The notes under the pieces were generated by a model. It made no database searches. It was not told the origin of the DNA and worked only from the letters and a program-made list of their open reading frames with translations. The translations under genes were made by a program, and so were the position numbers. A DNA stretch of 46,954 nucleotides from DAOTTW01 sp034437615 (GTDB lineage: Bacteria > Chloroflexota > Anaerolineae > Aggregatilineales > Phototrophicaceae): contig DAOTTW010000072.1 in NCBI GenBank assembly GCA_034437615.1, positions 1 through 46,954 on the forward strand, written 5' to 3'. Position 1 is the stretch's first letter. Each line of letters begins with the position of its first letter. Shown in pieces: positions 41,663 to 46,954 of this stretch.

Positions 41663-41935
41663 ATGCAACGCTGGGATTACGCCATTCTGAATATCGTCAA
41701 ATCCTACGGCATGAACTATCGCGTTAACGGGGATAAGCAGGGGCAATGGAAAGATCAGCCGGTACATGTGGTCTTTCAACAGTTGGGCAAGGTCGGCTTT
41801 GAATTGGTCGTTTATGATGGCGAGAATTACATTTTCAAGCGGCCATCTGTCGCATCAGAGCGGCAGACGGATAAAGCTGAACCCGCAGCGCACGCCGATG
41901 CACAGCCCGAAGCCCACGATCAAGCATCGGAGTGA
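41663..41935 (+). CDS. Small DUF4177-like protein
   Basis: From ATG 41663 the protein is 90 residues. An ATG at 41630 lies in repeat sequence and is rejected; AGGG lies 10 bases before 41663. The core reads RWDYAILNIVKSYGMNYRVN, VHVVFQQLGKVGFELVVYDG, YIFKRP, the pattern of DUF4177-like proteins (short beta-strands around a GxELV motif). The final 30 residues are Ala/Glu-rich and disordered. There is no catalytic motif and no known function. The next gene starts 12 bases downstream and is probably co-transcribed. Confidence 0.68.
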   Translation: MQRWDYAILNIVKSYGMNYRVNGDKQGQWKDQPVHVVFQQLGKVGFELVVYDGENYIFKRPSVASERQTDKAEPAAHADAQPEAHDQASE

Positions 41936-41947
41936 GGACCGCAGCAT

Positions 41948-42829
41948 ATGTCTGATCCACGCCAACCACTGATCGAACTGGGTGGGCCTGCGGATGGCCC
42001 TTTGCTGCACATCGCCCCGGCAAACGGCTTCGTCCCACAGACTTACATGCCGCTGCTGCGCCCCTTGATGTCGCATTTTCGCGTGGTGTCGTTGCCGCCG
42101 CGTGCTCTGTGGACCGACCAGCCGCCGCCTGAATTGACGCCTGCGAACGATTGGCAAGAAGTGGCTGATGATCTGCTGGCGGGCATCGAGCAGTACGGCC
42201 TGCGCGATATGATAGCCGTCGGGCATTCGTTCGGCTGCGTCGCGACGATGCTCAGTGCGATGGCTAAACCGGAGTATTTTCGGGCGTTTATTATGCTGGA
42301 CCCGACGATCTTCCCACAAGCAGAAATCGAAGCGATGCGTGCCGCCCGTGCGCAAGGCGAAGGCAGTGCCCATCCGTTGGCGCAGGGTGCGAAGCGCCGC
42401 CGCAGGCAATTCGACAGCAAGCAAGCCGCCTATGAGCGCTTCAGCGGACGTAGCATCTTTCGGGCGTGGCCAGATGAGACCGTGCGCCTGTACGTTGAGC
42501 ATGGCCTGAAGCCGGACCCCACAGCAGATAACCCGGAGGCGGTCACGCTGGCATGGCCCCCCGAATGGGAGGCGTATTACTTCAGCACCTGCTACACCGA
42601 TCAGTGGGAGCGCCTGCCGGAGTTGCGCGGTTTGCTGCCCTTGCTGATTGCCAGTGGTGGCACCAGCGATATTTTCACCGACGAGTGCGTGCAGCGTGCT
42701 CAGGGCATGTTGCCGGATGCCACGCTGACGGTTGTGCCCGATCATGGGCACCTATTCCCGCAGGAAGTGCCGGAAGATACAGCGCGTATCATGCAAGAGT
42801 GGATGCGCACGCAGGGCATCTTGACCTGA
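41948..42829 (+). CDS. Alpha/beta-hydrolase fold protein
   Basis: The 293-residue protein has an oxyanion-region APANGFVPQTYMPLL near 23-37, nucleophile elbow AVGHSFGCVA with Ser94, an acid in SGGTSDIFTDE, and the late His in VVPDHGHLFPQEVP (His266 or His268). It resembles soluble hydrolases, esterases or related lyases. The substrate is unknown. GAGGA lies 10 bases before the ATG. It ends 3 bases before the stop of the opposing gene. Confidence 0.85.
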   Translation: MSDPRQPLIELGGPADGPLLHIAPANGFVPQTYMPLLRPLMSHFRVVSLPPRALWTDQPPPELTPANDWQEVADDLLAGIEQYGLRDMIAVGHSFGCVATMLSAMAKPEYFRAFIMLDPTIFPQAEIEAMRAARAQGEGSAHPLAQGAKRRRRQFDSKQAAYERFSGRSIFRAWPDETVRLYVEHGLKPDPTADNPEAVTLAWPPEWEAYYFSTCYTDQWERLPELRGLLPLLIASGGTSDIFTDECVQRAQGMLPDATLTVVPDHGHLFPQEVPEDTARIMQEWMRTQGILT

Positions 42830-42832
42830 ATA

Positions 42833-44041
42833 TCACGCGCAAGACGCCTCGCCCAGAAAGGCAGCAGGCGACCACACAGGCGGCGTATTACCCAGGCCAA
42901 CCGCGCTGATGCGCTGCACGGTATTGGCGGCTAGGTCCACGATGGCCAGTTCATAGGCGGTGCGCAGCGCCAAAAATGACCCATCCGCGCTAAAACGCGG
43001 GAAATCCGCGTGCGTCAAATCCAGATCATCGAGATAGGGCTGCACGTTGGCATCTGCGCCGCCCACGAGCGGCACGCGCCACAGCCGATTCGCCGCCAAC
43101 TCACGGAATTCACGCAGACTGCTCAGCACATAGGCGCTATCTGGCAACCAGCGATGATCCAGCACCATGCTCCACTGAAACGTGAGTTGTGTGGGAATCG
43201 CGCCGCGCTGGTTGGCAATCATCCAGATCGTATCGTTGGCGTTGCTCGGTGAATACACAAAGGCGATCAAATCGCCATCCGGCGACCAACGCGGCTCGGT
43301 GGCGCTGCCCGTGTCAAAATTCGTCAGGCGATACTTATCGCTGCCATCCGCGCTGACCAGCCACAGATCAGCCTCCGTGAGCATGGTGCTTGTGCGCACC
43401 TGCTGATCGGGCGCGGGTTCCAGTGTGGGTATGGCTGTCGCAAACACATTGACCCCGGCTGCGCGCTCATCGCTGGAGGTATAGACCAGCCAGCGCCCAT
43501 CCGGTGACCACTGCGGCGAGTGTTCGCGGCCCGTCACGCTGTAAAATTGCGGTGTACTGTTCGGCGTCGCGTTAATCCAGGCGATGTGATGCGTCGTAAG
43601 CGTTTCGTTATTGCGCTGGGGTTGCTGGCGGCGCATCGTGAAGGCAATGCGTGCCCCATCCGGCGAGATTTGCGGCTCCCAGATGTGCCATGCTTCCTCC
43701 GGCAATTCGTCGTATTGCACCATCGTCTGCACATCGCTGCCGTCTAGCCTCGCGCTGTAAAGCCGCATCTGCCCTGCTGCATTTTCCCGTGTGAATAGCA
43801 GGCGGCAGCCATCCGGTGTGAAATCCCAGACGTGTTGCAGCCCCTCACCGAAGCGCAAGCGGCGCGTTTGGCCTGTGCCCACGTCATACAGCAGGATGGC
43901 ATCGCGTGCGACGGTGTTCAGTGCGAGTAATGGCCCCTGCATGGGTGGCTCGGTTTGGGCGTTGGCGTGTGATGCTGCGATAAAAGGGGACAAAGCAAGA
44001 CATAGGACAATGGTGAATAGTCGCTTGGGTAGGCTTTGCAT
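42833..44041 (-). CDS. Secreted TolB/WD40-like beta-propeller protein
   Basis: The 402-residue protein has a signal peptide (MQSLPKRLFTIVLCLALSPF, about 28 residues, with a probable cleavage near HANAQT). Repeated blade motifs are WDFTPDGCRLLFTREN, PQISPDGARIAFTMRR, PQWSPDGRWLVYTSSD, PRWSPDGDLIAFVYS and FPRFSADGSFLALRTAYE, which are the PD40/TolB-like propeller repeats. Around six blades are expected. The protein is extracellular or periplasm-like in place. No domain beyond the propeller is seen, so binding rather than catalysis is likely. It is divergent from the C39-TPR gene, with 129 bases between the starts. Confidence 0.87.
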   Translation of the reverse strand: MQSLPKRLFTIVLCLALSPFIAASHANAQTEPPMQGPLLALNTVARDAILLYDVGTGQTRRLRFGEGLQHVWDFTPDGCRLLFTRENAAGQMRLYSARLDGSDVQTMVQYDELPEEAWHIWEPQISPDGARIAFTMRRQQPQRNNETLTTHHIAWINATPNSTPQFYSVTGREHSPQWSPDGRWLVYTSSDERAAGVNVFATAIPTLEPAPDQQVRTSTMLTEADLWLVSADGSDKYRLTNFDTGSATEPRWSPDGDLIAFVYSPSNANDTIWMIANQRGAIPTQLTFQWSMVLDHRWLPDSAYVLSSLREFRELAANRLWRVPLVGGADANVQPYLDDLDLTHADFPRFSADGSFLALRTAYELAIVDLAANTVQRISAVGLGNTPPVWSPAAFLGEASCA

Positions 44042-44170
44042 GGCTGTGGCTATCCTGTAGAATGCTTGCGATTTTTACAGTCGTGAAGCAGATGATAGAC
44101 AAGCGTAAGCAGTTTGATGTATCACCATGCACGATTGTCTAAACCGTTCACAGGATAGCATAGAGCACGC

Positions 44171-45307
44171 ATGATGTTTGGTATTGATCGAGCCAGCAAG
44201 CTATTTTTCGTCGTTGCGTTGGCCTTCGTCGCCGTGCAATTCAGCAACAGCAGCACAGCAGTCAGCGCACAAACACCAGCCCTCGTTACACAGGAGAATC
44301 TGCCCGCAAGCCACCGCCTGGAAGGGCTGAAACTCGTCTGGCAGGACATCAACCGCTGCTCGGCGGCGGCGCTGACGATTCACCTCTCGTATTACATGGA
44401 TTTCACGGACCTGAGCGGAGCCTATAACGAGATCGTGCGCCAACTGAACCCGCGCCTGAGTGATGCCAGCGTGCGTATCGAAGAGATGGGCGCACTAGCC
44501 GAAGCGCAGGGACTCGGTTCGATTGTGCGGCGTGGCGGCACGCTGGACCTGCTCAAGCAGTTGGTGGCCAATGGCTTCCCGGTGTTGATCGAAAACGTCT
44601 ATTACGACGGTCCCAATGGCTGGAACGACTGGATGAGCCATAACCGCGTTTTGATGGGTTACGACGACGCCCTGGGCGAATTCTACTTCTATGACCCACT
44701 GCGCGGCGCTGGCCAGGAGCAAAGCGGCTACGCGATGACCTACGACGATGTAGCGCAGCGCTGGCGGCCCTTCAATTATGATTATCTGGTGATTTATCGG
44801 CCCGAAGAAGAAACAAAGCTACAGCAGGTCCTCGGCCAACAGTGGGACGCCACATTTAACGCCCAGTGGACGCGCTCACTGGCACAGGCCGAGATCGACA
44901 ACAGCACAGCGGATTCATTCACGTACTTCAATAAGGGTTGGGCAGAGAATCAGCTTGAATTGCATGAGGACGCCGCCGCTTCGTTTGATCGGGCGCTGTC
45001 GATGGGCTTGCCCTGGCGCATGTTGTGGTATGAATTCGGCCCCTTTGAGGCTTATCTGGCAGTTGGGCGCTATGACGACGTGATCCGTGAGGTGCGCCGT
45101 ACTATTGCCAGCCTGCCGGAAATCAGCATTACGAGTGAACTCAAAGTGCAGATCAGCATCGAAGAACTGTACTACTACATCGCGCAGGCGTATTTAGGGC
45201 AGGGCAATACAGAGCGTGGGTTGGCGAACCTCGATGCGGCCCTATATCGCAAGCCGAATTTCATCGAAGCCCGTGATCTGAAAGACAGCCTGACGGGTGC
45301 CACGTAG
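44171..45307 (+). CDS. Secreted C39-like peptidase with C-terminal TPR region
   Basis: The 378-residue protein has an N-terminal signal segment (about 8-33). The C39-like domain (about 50-210) has Gln58 and Cys63 in VWQDINRCSAAALTI, His157 in DWMSHNRVLMGYDD and Asp175 in FYDPLRG, a plausible papain-like Gln-Cys-His-Asp set. The usual GPAS after Cys reads SAAA. A TPR-like region at about 248-370 has TYFNKGWAENQLELHEDAAA and YYYIAQAYLGQGNTERGLAN. These enzymes act on peptides or bacteriocin leaders, or serve as secreted peptidases. The target is unknown. The TAG stop is part of the palindrome at 45304. Two ATGs stand in tandem at 44171 and 44174. Confidence 0.86.
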   Translation: MMFGIDRASKLFFVVALAFVAVQFSNSSTAVSAQTPALVTQENLPASHRLEGLKLVWQDINRCSAAALTIHLSYYMDFTDLSGAYNEIVRQLNPRLSDASVRIEEMGALAEAQGLGSIVRRGGTLDLLKQLVANGFPVLIENVYYDGPNGWNDWMSHNRVLMGYDDALGEFYFYDPLRGAGQEQSGYAMTYDDVAQRWRPFNYDYLVIYRPEEETKLQQVLGQQWDATFNAQWTRSLAQAEIDNSTADSFTYFNKGWAENQLELHEDAAASFDRALSMGLPWRMLWYEFGPFEAYLAVGRYDDVIREVRRTIASLPEISITSELKVQISIEELYYYIAQAYLGQGNTERGLANLDAALYRKPNFIEARDLKDSLTGAT

Positions 45308-45330
45308 GGGCAAATGCATTGTGCCCCTAC
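45304..45330. terminator. GTAGGGGC palindrome overlapping the C39 gene stop
   Basis: GTAGGGGCAAATGC with its partner ending GTGCCCCTAC forms a hairpin of about 8-9 bp. The TAG stop (45305-45307) is in its left arm. A terminator or mRNA end-protection role is possible, and there is no T tract. It is a single-hairpin relative of the 49-bp repeats. Confidence 0.55.
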
Positions 45331-45386
45331 GATCACATCGGTTTGTTTTGGTCCATCCATTAGCTTTAAAGGACGATGTAAACTTC

Positions 45387-46832
45387 ATGATGCGCTTCAC
45401 TCGCTGGATTATGTTGCTGCTGGCCCTGGCGTTGCCGCTGGCCACGCACGCACAAAGCACCGACACCGAAACCACCGAAGCACAAGACATCAGCGAACCA
45501 CAGAACCGTGATTTTACAGCCTTCAACGCGGAAATCAGCACACGGCAGAGCGCATTCGGGGTGGCAGAGCCATATCTGAGTGGGCGCTTGCGTAATAACA
45601 CCGACAACGCCTTTCGCAACGTCAATGTCTACGCCGACATTTACGGCGCAGATGACGAAATCATCGGGGAGGGCTTCGGCTTCATCGTGGATGCCTGCGG
45701 CGCGGCGCTGATCGAAGACCCCATCCAGCCCGATCAACTGCTACGCTTTGAACTGGATGTCGAACTATTTGAACCGGATGCCGAAATTGCCCGCTGGCAG
45801 ATTTATGGCGAAGGCAGCGCCATCGAGCCGGAAAGCAACGATCTCGACGCGGATACAGTCGGGGTGCAGCGTGCTAGCGATGGCGAGGTTGTGCTGGTGG
45901 AATGGGAGGACGAGCAAACGCTGCTGTATGGCGTGGGCTGTCGGCGGGATGTCTTTACGGCCTATGACTGGTATCGCTATGACCTGGAAAGCGGACGGGC
46001 AGTACGCTTGAGTTTTCATCCCGAAGCCGTGAACGTGACCGATGCCATGATCCTACAGACAGGCATGGCGCAGGTCACACAAACCCGTGAGACCGACATG
46101 ACGCTGTTTAATGCATCCTTCCTGACCTTCCCGACGCAATCCGAGCGCATTATCTATCAGACGGATGTCAACACGCTTTTCACAGCCAACGAGGACGGCT
46201 CATTCAAGCGGCAGGTACACACGCTGCTGCACACCTACAACTTGCAGGGCTTCGTCTGGTCGCCGTTGGGCAATTTTCTGGCGTATTACTACGGTGCGTA
46301 TGGCGAACCTGTCAATTACATCACGGCCAGCACAGGTGGCCGCCTCATCAGTCGTGTGATTGGGGACAACACGCCTTCGGTGACCGTCCCCGGCATCAGC
46401 GACGACGGCACGCTGGCTGTGATCGGGGGTACTTTCAGCAATGCAGACGGCGACGAGATTACAGGCTACTACTGGAAATCCACGCAGACGGGTGAAAACG
46501 AATTGCTATTTGAGGTGGGCGCAGACGGTTTACCGGGCAATAACTATCCGGCTCCGGCGTATTGGCGCAGAGACAGCCAAACGCGCTATTTCTATGTGGT
46601 GCGCCCGGATACGGACCCCGCATCCGACACATTCGGGCATGACATCCTGCAATGCTACTACCGCGAAGGCGAAGAATTGCATACGCTGACGCCCCTGCCG
46701 CTGGACCTGGATACCGATGAGCGCGCCCGCACCTGGCTATCACCTGACGCGAACACGCTGGCGCTGGCGGCAAATGGCTTGCATGGCGGCCTGTGGCTGA
46801 TCGACCTGAACGCCTTTGATGTGTGCCGCTAG
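45387..46832 (+). CDS. Secreted protein, probable beta-propeller
   Basis: From ATG 45387 (AAAGGA upstream) the product is 481 residues. In-frame sequence reaches back to 45297 but includes repeat DNA and is excluded. A signal peptide ends near THAQS. The N-terminal domain (about 50-150) has GVAEPYLSGRLRNNTDNAFR, then FRNVNVYADIYGADDEIIGE, consistent with an FxLYD-like (NTF2/ig-like) fold. The rest (about 170-481) carries propeller-like strands such as GFVWSPLGNFLAYYYG and GISDDGTLAVIGGTF. The protein is probably extracellular. Together with the two secreted genes before it, it belongs to a block of exported proteins. Its last residues end just before repeat sequence. Confidence 0.75.
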   Translation: MMRFTRWIMLLLALALPLATHAQSTDTETTEAQDISEPQNRDFTAFNAEISTRQSAFGVAEPYLSGRLRNNTDNAFRNVNVYADIYGADDEIIGEGFGFIVDACGAALIEDPIQPDQLLRFELDVELFEPDAEIARWQIYGEGSAIEPESNDLDADTVGVQRASDGEVVLVEWEDEQTLLYGVGCRRDVFTAYDWYRYDLESGRAVRLSFHPEAVNVTDAMILQTGMAQVTQTRETDMTLFNASFLTFPTQSERIIYQTDVNTLFTANEDGSFKRQVHTLLHTYNLQGFVWSPLGNFLAYYYGAYGEPVNYITASTGGRLISRVIGDNTPSVTVPGISDDGTLAVIGGTFSNADGDEITGYYWKSTQTGENELLFEVGADGLPGNNYPAPAYWRRDSQTRYFYVVRPDTDPASDTFGHDILQCYYREGEELHTLTPLPLDLDTDERARTWLSPDANTLALAANGLHGGLWLIDLNAFDVCR

Positions 46833-46870
46833 ATGAGCGAGTCAGGCCATCCCAACAAAATAATTGACAC

Positions 46871-46954
46871 GGTTTGCGGACACGGCAAGCCGTGTCCCTA
46901 CGAACGATGCCCTGTAGGGACACCCTTCTGGGTGTCCGAGCGGCGTCAGCCGCA
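46871..46954. repeat. Two-hairpin repeat at the window end (related to the MITE-like elements)
   Basis: Hairpin GGACACGGC-AA-GCCGTGTCC is at 46878-46897 and GGACACCC-TTCT-GGGTGTCC at 46918-46937, joined by CTACGAACGATGCCCTGTAG. This is the same spacer, in the same order, as the reverse of the 15463 element. Its left end GGTTTGCGGAC matches the partial copy at 6391. The inverted ends are not both visible because the window stops. Confidence 0.7.

Noticed and set aside
41855..42751. Open frame of 298 residues on the minus strand
   Set aside because: It is antisense to the alpha/beta hydrolase with intact catalytic residues, and its translation has no family features.
1..46954. CRISPR array, insertion sequence, prophage or riboswitch
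   Set aside because: No regularly spaced identical repeats, no transposase, no integrase or phage genes, and no conserved riboswitch core were recognised on either strand. The repeats found are palindromic and dispersed.

Overview
This window looks like a chromosomal segment from a moderately GC-rich member of the Chloroflexota, most likely an Anaerolineae-like lineage. That is inferred from gene content: a sensor-type multi-helix membrane domain of the kind common in Chloroflexota kinases, several Uma2-family proteins, a CofE-like glutamate ligase, secreted SdrD/LysM/fasciclin proteins, and dense GTAGGGGC-type palindromes between genes. No rRNA, phage, insertion sequence with transposase, or CRISPR array is visible.

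Layout. 1-3722: the end of a Uma2 protein, a D-2-hydroxyacid dehydrogenase, a CofE-like ligase and a YabN-type MazG. 3727-7229: the information-processing block. A near-consensus promoter leads into tRNA-Thr(TGT), tRNA-Tyr(GTA) and tRNA-Thr(GGT), then L33, tRNA-Trp, SecE, NusG, L11 and L1. The usual tuf gene, tRNA-Gly and the L10/L12 genes are missing from it. 7230-13405: a palindrome cluster, a secreted fasciclin protein, a carotenoid oxygenase, a membrane protein overlapping rdgB, and an SPFH (prohibitin-like) protein. 13406-19109: a membrane Ser/Thr kinase, then three leftward cell-surface genes (SdrD-like, LysM plus SdrD-like, DM13). 19319-25786: a CtpE-like P-type ATPase, an M20 carbamoylase-type hydrolase and an argD-argJ operon. 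25970-30646: an STAS/SpoIIAA-like small protein, a degenerate CPBP protein, an orphan CpaF/TadA ATPase with its own terminator, and two tandem Uma2 genes. 30895-33626: citrate synthase followed by a GT39-type membrane glycosyltransferase. 33783-39694: a compact leftward cassette (2TM protein, AsnB-type amidotransferase, two GT4 glycosyltransferases) with a divergent membrane SGNH hydrolase, which looks like an extracellular glycan locus. 39743-42829: a short MutS-family ATPase, a DUF4177-like protein and an alpha/beta hydrolase. 42833-46832: three secreted proteins (TolB-like propeller, C39-like peptidase with TPRs, lipoprotein-free secreted protein).

The most unusual non-coding signal is a mosaic family of palindromic intergenic repeats. 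One type is an 82-122 bp MITE-like element with 12-bp inverted ends CGGCGYAAATAC (15463-15584 and 30654-30735, with partial relatives near 6374 and 46871). A second is a 49-bp double-hairpin unit bounded by GTAGGGGC/GCCCCTAC (13310, 23244, 41580). Single-hairpin relatives occur at 11890, 45304 and 7282-7439. Stem bases change in compensating pairs between copies, and two protein genes take their TAG stop codon from the repeat itself. All assignments rest on reading the sequence. No database search was possible.
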